Under the pieces are notes generated by a model. That model searched no databases. It was not told where the DNA came from and saw nothing but the letters and a program-made list of their open reading frames with translations. The position numbers and the translations under genes are program-made. Positions 49,570-60,134 of a stretch of 64,000 nt of DNA are shown one piece after another. The stretch's first letter is position 1, and the number at the start of each line of letters is the position of its first letter. Source of the DNA: Pseudomonas weihenstephanensis (GTDB lineage Bacteria; Pseudomonadota; Gammaproteobacteria; Pseudomonadales; Pseudomonadaceae); assembly GCF_001043055.1 (NCBI RefSeq), contig NZ_JYLF01000002.1, forward strand, positions 372,001 through 436,000, written 5' to 3'.

Positions 49570-50946
49570 TCAGCACTCGATAATGTTGACGGCCAGACCG
49601 CCGCGAGCGGTTTCTTTGTATTTGCTTTTCATATCGGCACCGGTCTGGCGCATGGTGCGGATCACTTTGTCCAGGGAGACAAAATGCTGCCCATCACCGC
49701 GCAACGCCATGCGCACCGCGTTGATCGCTTTGACCGAGCCCATTGCATTGCGCTCGATGCACGGCACCTGCACTAGTCCGCCAATCGGGTCGCAGGTCAG
49801 CCCCAAGTTATGTTCCATGCCGATCTCGGCGGCGTTTTCGACCTGCTGCACGCTACCGCCTAGCACCTCGCACAACGCGCCCGCCGCCATTGAGCACGCC
49901 ACGCCGACCTCGCCTTGGCAACCCACCTCCGCGCCGGAGATGGAGGCGTTTTCCTTGTACAAAATACCGATGGCGGCAGCGGTCAGCAGAAACCGCACCA
50001 CGCCGTCTTCATTGGCGCCGCCGATAAAGCGCATGTAGTAATGCAACACGGCCGGAATAATCCCCGCCGCACCATTGGTGGGCGCTGTCACCACGCGGCC
50101 ACCGTTGGCGTTTTCTTCATTGACCGCCAACGCGTACAGGTTGACCCAGTCCAGCACTGACAGGGCGTCGCGCAATGAGGCTTCGGGGTTGGCGCAGAGC
50201 TGGCGATGCAGCGCCGCGGCACGGCGTTTGACCTTCAAACCGCCCGGCAGGATGCCTTCATGGCGGCAACCGGCGCTGACGCAGTCCTGCATCACTTGCC
50301 AGATGTTGAGCAGACCGCTGCGGGTCTCGGCTTCCGGGCGCCATGCACTTTCGTTGGCCATCATCACCTGGCTGATCGACAGGTGATGGGTGACGCAATG
50401 GCGCAGCAAGTCCTTGGCGGTCTTGAACGGGTACTTCAGCTCAGTGCTGTCCTCCACGATGCGGTCAGCGCCAGCGGCGCCTTCATCCACCACAAACCCC
50501 CCTCCGACCGAGTAATACTCGCGGCTGCGGATTTGTATGCCAGCGGCATCGAGCGCACGAAAAATCATGCCGTTAGGGTGGTAGGGCAGGGGTTTGCGGA
50601 TCATTGCCAGGTGCAGCTTTTCATTGAACGCGATGGGGTGTTGGCCCAGCAGATTCAATTGCCCGCTGCTACGGATCGCGGCCAGACGCTGATCCACGGT
50701 GTCGGTGTTGACGGTGTCCGGGTGCTCGCCTTCCAGGCCCAGGAGCACGGCTTTGTCGCTGCCGTGGCCTTTGCCGGTGGCGCCGAGCGAGCCATACAGT
50801 TCCACTTTGACGCAGGCGGTTGTGTGCAATAGCTCATCACGCTGTAGACCTTCAACAAACCGTGCGGCGGCCCGCATGGGGCCGACGGTATGAGAGCTTG
50901 AAGGACCGATGCCAATTTTGAACAGGTCGAACACGCTTAACGACAT
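49570..50946 (-). CDS. sdaA: L-serine ammonia-lyase (iron-sulfur)
   Basis: Deaminates L-serine to pyruvate with an [4Fe-4S] cluster. 458 residues from ATG 50946 ([20 protein letters not shown]); the alpha/beta single-chain form. The [10 protein letters not shown] turn and cluster cysteines ([14 protein letters not shown], later LTCDPIGG) are present. Between gcvP and gcvT, so serine made from glycine is removed in the same operon; as I recall P. aeruginosa also has glyA2 here. Confidence 0.95.
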   Translation of the reverse strand: MSLSVFDLFKIGIGPSSSHTVGPMRAAARFVEGLQRDELLHTTACVKVELYGSLGATGKGHGSDKAVLLGLEGEHPDTVNTDTVDQRLAAIRSSGQLNLLGQHPIAFNEKLHLAMIRKPLPYHPNGMIFRALDAAGIQIRSREYYSVGGGFVVDEGAAGADRIVEDSTELKYPFKTAKDLLRHCVTHHLSISQVMMANESAWRPEAETRSGLLNIWQVMQDCVSAGCRHEGILPGGLKVKRRAAALHRQLCANPEASLRDALSVLDWVNLYALAVNEENANGGRVVTAPTNGAAGIIPAVLHYYMRFIGGANEDGVVRFLLTAAAIGILYKENASISGAEVGCQGEVGVACSMAAGALCEVLGGSVQQVENAAEIGMEHNLGLTCDPIGGLVQVPCIERNAMGSVKAINAVRMALRGDGQHFVSLDKVIRTMRQTGADMKSKYKETARGGLAVNIIEC

Positions 50947-50991
50947 GGGGTTCTCCGGTTTCTTATGGGTTATTGGCATTAAATACAGATG

Positions 50992-51019
50992 CCCTGTAGG
51001 CACGTTCGCACCTACAGGG
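50992..51019. repeat. Palindrome between gcvP and sdaA
   Basis: CCCTGTAGG/CCTACAGGG with a 10-base loop. It resembles Pseudomonas extragenic palindromes and could set relative expression of gcvP and sdaA by protecting or ending transcripts. Confidence 0.6.
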
Positions 51020-51030
51020 GGGTTAGTGGT

Positions 51031-53889
51031 CTATGCCTCCTGATAGTTCTCAATCGAGGGGCACGCGCACACCAGATTGCGATCGCCAAACACATTGTCG
51101 ACCCGACCCACTGGTGGCCAGTACTTGCTTTCGATCAACGACTCAACCGGATACACCGCTTGTTCGCGGCTGTACGGATGGGTCCATTCACCGACCATTT
51201 CTGCGGCCGTGTGCGGGGCGTTTTTCAGCGGATTGTCGTCTTTGTCCAGCGCGCCATTTTCCACGGCGCGGATCTCTTCGCGGATGCGGATCATGGCGTC
51301 GCAGAAGCGATCCAACTCTTGTTTGGACTCGCTTTCGGTCGGCTCGATCATCAGCGTGCCGGCCACCGGGAACGACATGGTCGGGGCATGGAAGCCGAAG
51401 TCGATCAGGCGCTTGGCCACGTCGTCCACGCTGATGCCGCTGCTGTCCTTGAGGGGGCGCAGGTCGAGGATGCATTCATGTGCCACCAGGCCGTTGCTGC
51501 CCGAATACAACACAGGGAAGTGCTCTTCGAGGCGGCGGGCGATGTAGTTGGCGTTGAGGATGGCCATTTGCGAAGCACGTTTGAGGCCTTCGCCGCCCAT
51601 CATGCGGATATACATCCAAGTGATGGGCAGAATGCTCGCGCTGCCGAACGGCGCTGCGCACACCGCCCCTTGCTTGCGTGGCAGGCTGGCGTGGCCCGGC
51701 AGGAACGGCGTGAGGTGCGACTTGACGCCAATCGGACCCACGCCAGGGCCTCCACCGCCATGGGGAATGCAAAAGGTTTTGTGCAAGTTGAGGTGGGAAA
51801 CGTCGCCGCCGAACTTGCCGGGTGCGCACAAGCCCACCATCGCGTTCATGTTGGCGCCGTCGATGTACACCTGGCCGCCGTGGTCGTGAATAATGCCGCA
51901 GATTTCACGAATGCCTTCTTCGAACACACCGTGGGTCGAAGGGTAGGTGATCATCAATGCCGCCAGGTGCTCGCTGTGCTCGATGGCTTTGGCGCGCAGG
52001 TCTTCAATGTCGACGTTGCCGCGTGCGTCGCAGGCCGTGACCACCACGCGCATGCCCGCCATATTGGCGGTGGCCGGGTTGGTGCCGTGTGCAGAAGAGG
52101 GAATCAGGCAAATGTCGCGACGTTCTTCGCCACGGCTTTGGTGGTAGGCGCGAATCGCCAGCAACCCGGCGTACTCGCCCTGGGAGCCCGCATTGGGTTG
52201 CAGCGAAATGGCGTCGTAACCGGTGGCGGCGCAGAGCATGGCCTCCAGCTCGTGGGTCAGTTGCTGGTAGCCCTGACTTTGTTCGACAGGTGCGAAGGGG
52301 TGCAGGCTGCCGAACTCGGCCCACGTGATCGGGATCATTTCGCTGGCAGCGTTGAGCTTCATGGTGCAGGAACCTAGCGGAATCATTGTGCGATCCAGTG
52401 CCAGGTCTTTGTCAGCCAAGCGACGCAGGTAACGCATCAGTTCGGTTTCAGAGTGGTAACGGTTGAACACCGGGTGGCTGAGGATCGGCGACTGGCGCAG
52501 CAGCGCGGCCGGCAAGGTGCCGCTCACGGTTTGAGCCAGGGCATCGAAGTCCGGCAGCGCTTGACCGTCGGCGGCCAGCAAGGCCCACAGCGCGGTCACA
52601 TCGGACGGGCCACAGGTTTCGTCCAGCGACACGCCCACACGCTCGTCATCCACCACGCGCAGGTTGATGTGTTTGGCGTGTGCGTTGGCGTGCAGGGTTT
52701 GGGTTTTGCCGGCGGTGTGCAGCGTCAGGGTGTCGAAAAATTCGATCTGCTCGACGTTCAGTCCCAGCGCAGTCAGGCCCTTGGCCAGAATCGCCGTCAG
52801 TTGATGAATGCGCTGAGCAATCTGCGTCAGGCCTTGAGGGCCGTGGTACACGGCGTACATGCTGGCAATGTTGGCCAGCAGCACCTGCGCGGTGCAGATA
52901 TTGCTCGTGGCCTTTTCGCGTCGAATGTGTTGCTCGCGGGTTTGCATGGCCAGACGTAACGCCGGTTTGCCATGGCGGTCGACCGAGACGCCGACCAGAC
53001 GGCCCGGCATGTCGCGTTTGAACGCGTCGCGGGTGGCGAAGTAAGCGGCGTGCGGGCCACCGAACCCCAGAGGCACGCCAAAACGCTGGGCGCTGCCGAT
53101 GGCCACGTCGGCGCCGAACTCGCCCGGCGGAGTCAGCAGCGTCAGTGCCAGCAGGTCAGCTGCGACGGCCACCAGCGCATTGGCGGCGTGGAACCGTTCA
53201 ACCAGTTCGCGATAATCGAACACGTCGCCATTGCTGGCCGGGTATTGCAAGAGGGCGCCGAAGAACGGCGACAGGTCCGTGAGGCCACGTTCATCACCCA
53301 CCACCACGTCGATACCCAACGGCTCAGCGCGGGTGCGCAACACATCGAGGGTTTGCGGGTGGCAGTGACGGGAAGCAAAGAACGCGTTGCTGGACTTGTT
53401 TTTGCTCAGGCGCTTGCAGAAGGTCATGGCTTCCGCGGCGGCGGTGGCTTCATCGAGCAGCGAGGCGTTGGCAATCGGCAGGCCGCTGAGGTCGCTGATC
53501 AGGGTCTGGAAGTTGAGCAGGGCTTCGAGGCGGCCTTGGGAAATCTCGGGTTGATACGGCGTGTACGCGGTGTACCAGGCCGGGTTTTCCAACAGGTTGC
53601 GCAAGATCGGCGAAGGCGTATGGCAGTTGTAATAGCCTTGGCCAATATAGGTTTTGCACAGCTGGTTTTTGGCGGCGATGGCTTTGATCGAGGCCAGCGC
53701 ATCCGCCTCGCTTTGCCCGGCTGGCAGGTTGAGCACGCTGGTGCCCTTGATGCTTTCAGGGATCACGCTGGCGCTCAGAGCATCGAGGGACTCAAAGCCC
53801 AAGGTGGCGAGCATGGCCTGTTCATCGGCCTGGCGCGGGCCGATGTGGCGTGCGATGAATTCATTGGCGGTGCTGAGTTTAGTGGTCAT
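51031..53889 (-). CDS. gcvP: Glycine dehydrogenase (decarboxylating), P protein
   Basis: 952 residues, single-chain (gammaproteobacterial) P protein. Decarboxylates glycine and passes aminomethyl to GcvH lipoate. PLP lysine is Lys704 in [11 protein letters not shown]; glycine-rich [11 protein letters not shown] follows. Begins ten bases after gcvH's stop. Starts at ATG 53889 ([17 protein letters not shown]). Confidence 0.97.
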   Translation of the reverse strand: MTTKLSTANEFIARHIGPRQADEQAMLATLGFESLDALSASVIPESIKGTSVLNLPAGQSEADALASIKAIAAKNQLCKTYIGQGYYNCHTPSPILRNLLENPAWYTAYTPYQPEISQGRLEALLNFQTLISDLSGLPIANASLLDEATAAAEAMTFCKRLSKNKSSNAFFASRHCHPQTLDVLRTRAEPLGIDVVVGDERGLTDLSPFFGALLQYPASNGDVFDYRELVERFHAANALVAVAADLLALTLLTPPGEFGADVAIGSAQRFGVPLGFGGPHAAYFATRDAFKRDMPGRLVGVSVDRHGKPALRLAMQTREQHIRREKATSNICTAQVLLANIASMYAVYHGPQGLTQIAQRIHQLTAILAKGLTALGLNVEQIEFFDTLTLHTAGKTQTLHANAHAKHINLRVVDDERVGVSLDETCGPSDVTALWALLAADGQALPDFDALAQTVSGTLPAALLRQSPILSHPVFNRYHSETELMRYLRRLADKDLALDRTMIPLGSCTMKLNAASEMIPITWAEFGSLHPFAPVEQSQGYQQLTHELEAMLCAATGYDAISLQPNAGSQGEYAGLLAIRAYHQSRGEERRDICLIPSSAHGTNPATANMAGMRVVVTACDARGNVDIEDLRAKAIEHSEHLAALMITYPSTHGVFEEGIREICGIIHDHGGQVYIDGANMNAMVGLCAPGKFGGDVSHLNLHKTFCIPHGGGGPGVGPIGVKSHLTPFLPGHASLPRKQGAVCAAPFGSASILPITWMYIRMMGGEGLKRASQMAILNANYIARRLEEHFPVLYSGSNGLVAHECILDLRPLKDSSGISVDDVAKRLIDFGFHAPTMSFPVAGTLMIEPTESESKQELDRFCDAMIRIREEIRAVENGALDKDDNPLKNAPHTAAEMVGEWTHPYSREQAVYPVESLIESKYWPPVGRVDNVFGDRNLVCACPSIENYQEA

Positions 53890-53899
53890 GGCGAGTTCC

Positions 53900-54283
53900 T
53901 CAGGCGTCAGCGTTGGCTTTGATCAGGCGGTCGTAGGCGTCCTGATCCAGCAACTGGCTCACTGCGTTGGCATCGGTGGGTTTGAAGCGGAAGAACCAGC
54001 CTTCACCCAGCGGGTCTTCGTTGACCCGTTCCGGGCTGCTATCGAGCGCCGGGTTGACTTCCAGCACCTCACCGTCCAGTGGCATGTACACACCGCTGGC
54101 GGCTTTCACCGACTCAACGGTGGCGGCTTCTGCGCCTTTGTCGTAGGCCTGTAGTTCTGGCAACTGAACAAACACCACGTCGCCCAGAGCGTTTTGCGCA
54201 AATGCGGTAATGCCCACGGTCACGCTGCCGTCGGCTTCGGCGCGCAGCCACTCGTGGTCTTCAGTAAAACGCAATTCGCTCAT
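53900..54283 (-). CDS. gcvH: Glycine cleavage system H protein
   Basis: 127 residues; lipoyl-accepting Lys60 in the motif [10 protein letters not shown]. Shuttles the aminomethyl group between P, T and L proteins. First gene of the operon, 85 bases downstream of a sigma-54 promoter and with activator sites further up. Confidence 0.97.
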   Translation of the reverse strand: MSELRFTEDHEWLRAEADGSVTVGITAFAQNALGDVVFVQLPELQAYDKGAEAATVESVKAASGVYMPLDGEVLEVNPALDSSPERVNEDPLGEGWFFRFKPTDANAVSQLLDQDAYDRLIKANADA

Positions 54284-54361
54284 GGAAACTCCTCAGGGCC
54301 AGACTCGTCTGGTAGTCGCAGTTGATTACTCGTGCTAGGACGAGCGCTTTGAGGAGTGCAT

Positions 54362-54377
54362 TGCAAGATGGCTGCCA
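54362..54377 (-). promoter_or_regulatory. Sigma-54 (-24/-12) promoter of gcvH operon
   Basis: Minus strand TGGCAG-N5-TTGCA, the GG at -24 and GC at -12 with the required spacing. Start is predicted near 54350, about 65 bases before gcvH. Fits activation by the AAA+ regulator next door. Confidence 0.8.
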
Positions 54378-54441
54378 ATTTGTAAAAGGCCATATTTATC
54401 AATGAATTGGTGGTTTCGACAGGCGGCAGCATGGCGCTACC

Positions 54442-54559
54442 TGTAGCGAAATCGCTACAGGTGTGAGGGGTTTAAAAAATCGAAGCGGATCAAAGCCTTG
54501 CAGCAGTGCGTCAGGCCATGTGTGTACTGAAATCGTTCCGCCGTATCGAATTCAATACG
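54442..54559. promoter_or_regulatory. Three TyrR/GcsR-like 18-bp boxes
   Basis: TGTAGCG-AAAT-CGCTACA (54442-54459, perfect dyad), TGTACTG-AAAT-CGTTCCG (54523-54540) and CGTATCG-AATT-CAATACG (54542-54559). The layout 7-N4-7 matches the GcsR site I recall from P. aeruginosa (TGTAACG-N4-CGTTCCG, three copies). They lie 65-180 bp upstream of the -24 element, the proper place for an enhancer. Confidence 0.72.
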
Positions 54560-54610
54560 ATCGCTTGAACGTGTTAGGCGATCAGACCAAAAGCTTGCAC
54601 CCTGCGGCGG

Positions 54611-56128
54611 CTACGAAGCAGGATTTTTGCCGGGGATTGCATATTTACGCAGCCGCTGTGCAATCGCGGTGTGGCTGGTTTGCAGGCGGTTGGCCAACTG
54701 GCGGGTGGAAGGGTAGTCGACGTAGAGCTTTTCCAGCAGGGCTTTTTCGAACGAGGCAACAGCGTGTTCCAGGGTCAGCACTTCGCCATCGTTTTGCCGT
54801 GCCACTGAGGTCCCGGCGATGTCCAGATCGCCAATGTCGACGACGTTGCTTTCGCAAATGGCGGCGGCGCGAAAGATCACGTTTTGCAGTTGCCGCACAT
54901 TGCCCGGCCAGCGGTTGCCCAGCAGGGCGGGGTAGGTGCCGGGCGCCAGGCGGCACACCGGGCGCTGGATTTGAGTGCAGGCCTGCTGCATAAAGGTGCG
55001 CGCCAGCAGCAGGATGTCTTGCCCGCGTTCACGCAGCGGCGGGACGTCGATGTTGAGTACATTCAGGCGATAGAACAGGTCTTCGCGAAAGGTGCCGTCG
55101 TTGACCATTTTTTCGAGGTTGCGATGCGTGGCGCTGAGGATGCGCACATTGACCTTCACTTCGCGTTCGCCGCCCACACGGCGAAAGCTGCCGTCATTCA
55201 AAAAGCGCAGGAGCTTGGCTTGCAGGTAAGGTGACATTTCAGCGATTTCATCGAGGAACACCGTGCCGTGATTGGCCAGCTCCATCAGCCCCGGCTTACC
55301 TCCGCGTTGCGCGCCGGTAAAAGCGCCGGGGGCGTAGCCGAACAGCTCGCTCTCGGCCAGGTTCTCAGGCAGGGCAGCGCAGTTGAGGGCCAGAAAAGGC
55401 GCGCCGAAGCGGTCGCTGATGGCATGGCAGGCGCGGGCCACCAGTTCTTTACCGGTGCCGGTTTCACCTTGAATCAATAACGGTGCATCCAGGGTCGCCA
55501 CGCGTTGAGCGCGGGCTTTGAGGGTGCGGATCGCGGGTGAGTCTCCGAGCAAGGCGTCGAAGCCTTCAGCGTGGTCGTGATGCAGGGCTGCCAGGCGCTC
55601 GCCAATACGGCTCGGTTGATACAAGGTGAGCAGCGCCCCCGCATCCGTGATGGGGGTGGCATCGAGCATCAGCGGATGGCCGTTGAGGGTGACTTCACGC
55701 AGCGGCAGTCGAAAGCCGTTTTCCAGCAGCGCAGGCAGCAAGCCGGGGTCGCTGAACAACGCGCTGATGCTTTCACCGCCAGGTTCGTGGCCGCACAGCG
55801 ACACCAGCGCCGGGTTGGCCAGTAGCACGTGGCCTTCGCTGTCGAGTGCCAATACCGGGTCGGTCATGGCCGCCAGCAGCGCATCGAGTTGCAGGTGCCG
55901 GCGCTGGCCTGGAAGGATGTCCACCACCTCCACCGATTGCACGCCCTGCACGCGGAATAAGGCTTCGCGTAGCTCGTCGAGCACGTGCGGGCTTAACGTC
56001 GGCGCGTCGATGTAGACGTTGGGCGGCACCATCTCCACGGCATCCAGATTGAGATTACGCCCGCCGAGCAGCGCCAGTACTTCCTGGGTGATGCCGACAC
56101 GGTCGATAAAACTGACATGGATACGCAT
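54611..56128 (-). CDS. gcsR: TyrR-like sigma-54 activator of the gcv operon (GcsR)
   Basis: 505 residues from ATG 56128 (MRIHVSFIDRVGITQEVLAL). N-terminal ACT-like domain about 1-80 (ligand sensing, probably glycine), PAS-like region about 85-190, AAA+ domain about 200-435 with Walker A GETGTGKE, the sigma-54 contact loop GAFTGA (268-273) and Walker B FLDEIAEM, then a C-terminal Fis-like helix-turn-helix (about 460-503). Gene upstream of gcvH with matching boxes between them. The glycine effector is taken from P. aeruginosa GcsR, not from the sequence here. Confidence 0.88.
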   Translation of the reverse strand: MRIHVSFIDRVGITQEVLALLGGRNLNLDAVEMVPPNVYIDAPTLSPHVLDELREALFRVQGVQSVEVVDILPGQRRHLQLDALLAAMTDPVLALDSEGHVLLANPALVSLCGHEPGGESISALFSDPGLLPALLENGFRLPLREVTLNGHPLMLDATPITDAGALLTLYQPSRIGERLAALHHDHAEGFDALLGDSPAIRTLKARAQRVATLDAPLLIQGETGTGKELVARACHAISDRFGAPFLALNCAALPENLAESELFGYAPGAFTGAQRGGKPGLMELANHGTVFLDEIAEMSPYLQAKLLRFLNDGSFRRVGGEREVKVNVRILSATHRNLEKMVNDGTFREDLFYRLNVLNIDVPPLRERGQDILLLARTFMQQACTQIQRPVCRLAPGTYPALLGNRWPGNVRQLQNVIFRAAAICESNVVDIGDLDIAGTSVARQNDGEVLTLEHAVASFEKALLEKLYVDYPSTRQLANRLQTSHTAIAQRLRKYAIPGKNPAS

Positions 56129-56329
56129 GGGAACGAGCAACACTTCTGGCCAGCGGAGGTGGCCAGTATGCCTTGGAGCAGAGAATTGGCGAAATTTGCG
56201 GCGGGCTTTATGGCGTGGCAGCGGCCGGTGGCTGGCGTGGCGTGCTCAGCGATTAAGCAATCGCTGTGTAACCGGACGTCGCCTGCGGCAACTGCTGCGC
56301 GATGGTGGCGAATTCTGTGGTGCGAGTCG

Positions 56330-56689
56330 TCACTCCAAATGTTCGGGCTTCATCGGTTCGCCCAGTTCGTGACCCAGTTGTTTTCGCACGTCTTCAAACA
56401 TCATGTCGAAATATTTGTGCATCGAAGCCAGGGACGCATAGGGCGGGATGCCATTTTTTTTGGCGATATCAAACCCGACTTTGGCGAAGTTATAGAACTG
56501 GTCTTTGGGCAGAATGAACGTCTCTTTAAAATCCTTCTTGTTGATTTGGCCGTGCATGTCGAACTGCATCGACTTGCCTTCCTTGGGATCCTGAACGACC
56601 TGGTAATCGATCTTGATGTCATACCCGAAATCGCTTGGTTGCAGCGGTTCGCGGTGGATATGCAGGTGACCGGGCTCGAACGAGGCCAT
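56330..56689 (-). CDS. DUF5064-family small protein
   Basis: 119 residues, hydrophilic, no membrane segment or signal peptide: MASFEPGHLHIHREPL at the start and KKDFKETFILPKDQF inside. I recall this Pseudomonas family (DUF5064) lying next to the arc genes in P. putida too; function unknown. It is 56 bases downstream of arcC on the same strand and may be part of the arcDABC transcript. Confidence 0.7.
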   Translation of the reverse strand: MASFEPGHLHIHREPLQPSDFGYDIKIDYQVVQDPKEGKSMQFDMHGQINKKDFKETFILPKDQFYNFAKVGFDIAKKNGIPPYASLASMHKYFDMMFEDVRKQLGHELGEPMKPEHLE

Positions 56690-56745
56690 AGGGTAACTCC
56701 TTGGAGAGGGGGTAAAAGGGCAGACCCTAAAGCCTGCCCCGAGGT

Positions 56746-57675
56746 TCAGAAGTACGTAATACCCGATTTCTCGGTGCTAACGCGAGTACCGGCTTTACCT
56801 TGAACGATAGCTTCGATATCGGCCAGTGCGCCGATGACTGCGGTTTTACCGGTTTTACGCGCGAATTCGCACGCCGCTTCAACTTTCGGACCCATTGAAC
56901 CTGAGGCGAAACCGAGTTTTTCCAGCTCATCGGGGTGAGCCTGGGCAATGCCTTTCTGGGTCGGTTTGCCCCAGTCAATGAAGGCTGCATTCACGTCCGT
57001 GGCGATGACCAGCAGGTCGCTGTTCAGTTGCTGCGCCAGCAGGGAGGAGGCCAGGTCTTTGTCGATCACCGCCTCAATGCCTTTGAGCTTGCCGTCTTCG
57101 CCGTACATGGTCGGAATACCACCGCCGCCTGCACAGATGACGATGGTGCCTTTTTCCAGCAGCCATTTAATCGGACGGATTTCGAAGATGCGTTTGGGTT
57201 TTGGACTGGCCACCACACGGCGGAATTTGTCGCCATCCGGTGCAATGTTCCAGCCTTTTTCAGCCGCCAGGCTCTTGGCTTCGGATTCGCTGTAGACCGG
57301 GCCAATCGGCTTGGTCGGGTTCTGGAAAGCCGGGTCTTTGGGGTCAACTTCAACCTGGGTCAGCAAAGTGGCGAACGGTGCGTCCGGTGGCAACAGGTTG
57401 CCCAGCTCTTGCTCGATCATGTAACCGATCATGCCTTCGGTTTCAGCGCCCAGCACGTCCAGCGGGTAAGGGCTGACGGCGGTGTAGGCTGCGGCTTGCA
57501 GGGACAGAAGGCCGACTTGCGGGCCGTTACCGTGGGCCACGACCAATTCGTTGCCTGGAGCGATGCGAGCGATTTGAGCGGTGGCGGTGCGGATGTTTTC
57601 GCGTTGATTTTCAGCGGTCATGGGTTGGCCGCGACGCAGAAGGGCGTTACCGCCCAGTGCAACGACGATACGCAT
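56746..57675 (-). CDS. arcC: Carbamate kinase
   Basis: Last step of the arginine deiminase pathway: carbamoyl phosphate plus ADP gives ATP, ammonia and CO2. 309 residues. Substrate/ATP signatures [11 protein letters not shown] at the start, [10 protein letters not shown] and [14 protein letters not shown]; the conserved Lys/Asp pairs are kept. It follows arcB with an 82-base spacer that contains a REP palindrome. Confidence 0.97.
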   Translation of the reverse strand: MRIVVALGGNALLRRGQPMTAENQRENIRTATAQIARIAPGNELVVAHGNGPQVGLLSLQAAAYTAVSPYPLDVLGAETEGMIGYMIEQELGNLLPPDAPFATLLTQVEVDPKDPAFQNPTKPIGPVYSESEAKSLAAEKGWNIAPDGDKFRRVVASPKPKRIFEIRPIKWLLEKGTIVICAGGGGIPTMYGEDGKLKGIEAVIDKDLASSLLAQQLNSDLLVIATDVNAAFIDWGKPTQKGIAQAHPDELEKLGFASGSMGPKVEAACEFARKTGKTAVIGALADIEAIVQGKAGTRVSTEKSGITYF

Positions 57676-57717
57676 AGGTCATTCCTTAAAAGAGGGGAAG
57701 GGCACAAACAACCGGTT

Positions 57718-57747
57718 CTGTGGGAGCCAGCAGGCTCGCTCCCACAG
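57718..57747. repeat. REP palindrome between arcB and arcC
   Basis: CTGTGGGAGC/GCTCCCACAG with a short central AGCAGGCTC-type loop: the ubiquitous Pseudomonas extragenic palindrome (GTGGGAGC...GCTCCCAC). It could protect 3' ends and set uneven arcB/arcC levels, as known for processed arc mRNAs. Confidence 0.8.
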
Positions 57748-57757
57748 GGGCACGGCC

Positions 57758-58768
57758 TTAGATATCAGCCAGCGCAGCTACCAGGATGGCCTTGATGGTG
57801 TGCATGCGGTTTTCCGCTTGTTCGAAGGCGATGTTGAAAGGCGATTCGAACACTTCCTCAGTCACTTCAATGCCGTTTTTAAGGTTTGGATGATGCTCGG
57901 CCACGTCTTTGCCGACTTTGGTTTCACTGTTGTGGAACGCAGGCAGGCAGTGCATGAACTTCACACGGATGTTTTCGGCGGCTTTGATCAAGTCCATGTT
58001 GACCTGATAGGGCAGCAGCAGCTTGATGCGATCGTTCCAGGCTTCCACCGGCTCGCCCATCGATACCCACACGTCGGTGTGGATGAAGTCCACGCCTTTG
58101 ACTGCGGCTTTCGGGTCTTCGGTCAGGGTGATTTTGGCACCGCTTTCCTTGGCGAATTCCTGACATTGTTTAACGAACGACTCTTCAGGCCACAGGGCTT
58201 TTGGTGCGGCGATGCGCACGTCCATGCCCAGTTTGGCGCCGATCAGTAGCAGCGAGTTACCCATGTTGTTACGGGCGTCGCCCAGGTAGGCGTAGCTGAT
58301 GTCGTGCAGCGGCTTGTCGCTGTGTTCGCGCATGGTCAGCACGTCGGCGATCATTTGCGTCGGGTGGAACTCGGCGGTCAGGCCGTTGAACACCGGCACG
58401 CCTGCAAACTTGGCCAGTTCTTCGACGATTTCCTGGGCAAAGCCACGGTATTCGATGGCATCAAACATACGACCCAGAACGCGGGCGGTGTCTTTCATGC
58501 TTTCTTTGTGGCCGATTTGCGAAGACACCGGGTCGATGTAGGTGACGTGTGCGCCCTGATCGTGAGCTGCCACTTCAAACGCGCAACGGGTGCGGGTCGA
58601 GGTTTTTTCGAAGATCAGCGCAATATTTTTGCCTTTCAGGTGCGGCTCTTCAGTACCGGTGTACTTGGCGCGCTTCAGATCGCGAGACAGATCCAGCAGG
58701 TAGTGAAGCTCGCGTTGGGTGTGGTGCACCAAGCTGAGCAGGCTGCGGTTTTTCATGTTAAACGCCAT
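57758..58768 (-). CDS. arcB: Catabolic ornithine carbamoyltransferase
   Basis: Converts citrulline plus phosphate to ornithine and carbamoyl phosphate in the arginine deiminase pathway. 336 residues from ATG 58768 ([18 protein letters not shown]). Carbamoyl-phosphate motif STRTR is in [12 protein letters not shown], ornithine motif HCLPAFHN. N-terminus [11 protein letters not shown] and operon position identify the catabolic arcB type rather than anabolic argF. Confidence 0.96.
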   Translation of the reverse strand: MAFNMKNRSLLSLVHHTQRELHYLLDLSRDLKRAKYTGTEEPHLKGKNIALIFEKTSTRTRCAFEVAAHDQGAHVTYIDPVSSQIGHKESMKDTARVLGRMFDAIEYRGFAQEIVEELAKFAGVPVFNGLTAEFHPTQMIADVLTMREHSDKPLHDISYAYLGDARNNMGNSLLLIGAKLGMDVRIAAPKALWPEESFVKQCQEFAKESGAKITLTEDPKAAVKGVDFIHTDVWVSMGEPVEAWNDRIKLLLPYQVNMDLIKAAENIRVKFMHCLPAFHNSETKVGKDVAEHHPNLKNGIEVTEEVFESPFNIAFEQAENRMHTIKAILVAALADI

Positions 58769-58844
58769 GGGGATCTCCTGGGTTTCTGGTAACCGGCTTG
58801 CGCCGCCCTTTGTGAGGGTCAGCGCAAGCATTCAAATGGATGAA

Positions 58845-60101
58845 TTAATAGTCAATTGGGTCGCGGATGATTGGGCAGGTCATGCAGTGACCGCCGCCAC
58901 GGCCGCGTCCCAGCTCAGAGGCGCTGATGGTGATGACTTCTACACCGGCCTTGCGCAGCAGGGTGTTGGTGTAGGTGTTGCGGTCGTAGCCGATCACCAC
59001 GCCAGGCTCCAGTGCCACCACGTTGTTGCCGTCGTCCCACTGCTCGCGCTCTGCCGCGAAGGAGTTGCCGCCGGTTTCAACTACACGCAGGGTTTTGACG
59101 CCCAGTGCTTTGGCCACCACGTCGAGGAAGCTGCTTTCCTCGCGTCGCACGTCAATGCCGCCCTGCTTGCTTTCATCGGGGTACAGCGAGAAGGCAACGA
59201 TCTGATTCACGACTTCCGGGAAGATGGTGACCAGGTCGCGGTCGCAGAAGCTGAACACGGTGTCCAGGTGCATCGCGGCGCGGGATTTAGGCATGCCGGC
59301 AACGATGACGCGCTCGACCGCTTTGTTCTTGAACAGGTTCTGTGCCAGTTGGCCGATGGCTTGACGCGAGGTGCGCTCGCCCATGCCGATCAGAACAACG
59401 CCTTTGCCGATTGGCATCACGTCACCGCCTTCGAGGCTGGCGTTGCCATGATCCTCCGTCGGATCCCCGTACCAGATCTGGAAGTCGGCGTTAGTGAACT
59501 CAGGGTGGAACTTGTAGATCGCAGTGGTCAGCAGGGTTTCCTGACGGCGCGCTGGCCAGTACATCGGGTTCAGCGTCACGCCACCGTAAATCCAGCAGGT
59601 GGTGTCACGGGTGAACTGAGTGTTGGGCAGTGGTGGCAGGATAAAGCTGGTGTGGCCGAGGAAGTCGCGGAACATTTCGATGGTTTTGCCACCGAAGCTG
59701 TCAGGCAGATCGTCAGCGGACACGCCACCAATCAGGTACTCGGCGGCTTTGCGGGGTTCCAGGCTTTTGATCCAGGCTTTGACTTCGTTGACCAGACCTA
59801 CGCCCACCTGATTGGGGGTCACTTTGTGGTCCAGAATCCAGTCCAGCGCTTCTGGAATGGCAACGATGTCAGTCAGCAGGTTGTGCATTTCCAGCACGTC
59901 AATGCCGCGCTCGCGCATCTTGGTCACGAAGTCGAAGTGGTCGCGCTTGGCCTGGTTGACCCACAACACGTCATCAAACAGCAGCTCGTCGCAGTTGTTT
60001 GGCGTCAGGCGCTGGTGAGCCAGGCCAGGGGAGCAAACCATCACTTTACGCAGCTTGCCGGCTTCGGAATGTACGCCGTATTTCACTTTTTCCGTGGTCA
60101 T
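58845..60101 (-). CDS. arcA: Arginine deiminase
   Basis: Hydrolyses arginine to citrulline and ammonia. 418 residues from ATG 60101 ([19 protein letters not shown]). GGAGG lies nine bases before this ATG, whereas it would abut the upstream ATG (60110) with no spacer, so 60101 is preferred. Catalytic Cys406 in [10 protein letters not shown], with the Asp/His residues in LEGGDVM and AMHLDTVF. Confidence 0.97.
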   Translation of the reverse strand: MTTEKVKYGVHSEAGKLRKVMVCSPGLAHQRLTPNNCDELLFDDVLWVNQAKRDHFDFVTKMRERGIDVLEMHNLLTDIVAIPEALDWILDHKVTPNQVGVGLVNEVKAWIKSLEPRKAAEYLIGGVSADDLPDSFGGKTIEMFRDFLGHTSFILPPLPNTQFTRDTTCWIYGGVTLNPMYWPARRQETLLTTAIYKFHPEFTNADFQIWYGDPTEDHGNASLEGGDVMPIGKGVVLIGMGERTSRQAIGQLAQNLFKNKAVERVIVAGMPKSRAAMHLDTVFSFCDRDLVTIFPEVVNQIVAFSLYPDESKQGGIDVRREESSFLDVVAKALGVKTLRVVETGGNSFAAEREQWDDGNNVVALEPGVVIGYDRNTYTNTLLRKAGVEVITISASELGRGRGGGHCMTCPIIRDPIDY

Positions 60102-60134
60102 TACAGTCATCCTCCAAAGTACATAAACAGGGAG

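Noticed and set aside
54442..54459. Considered as a REP extragenic repeat because of TGTAGCG...CGCTACA
   Set aside because: Two related boxes of identical 7-N4-7 layout next to it and the sigma-54 promoter favour activator sites, though a REP origin cannot be excluded.
54284..54610. Glycine riboswitch for the gcv operon
   Set aside because: No tandem glycine aptamer-like conserved core or long leader is seen; the start lies only about 65 bases before gcvH.
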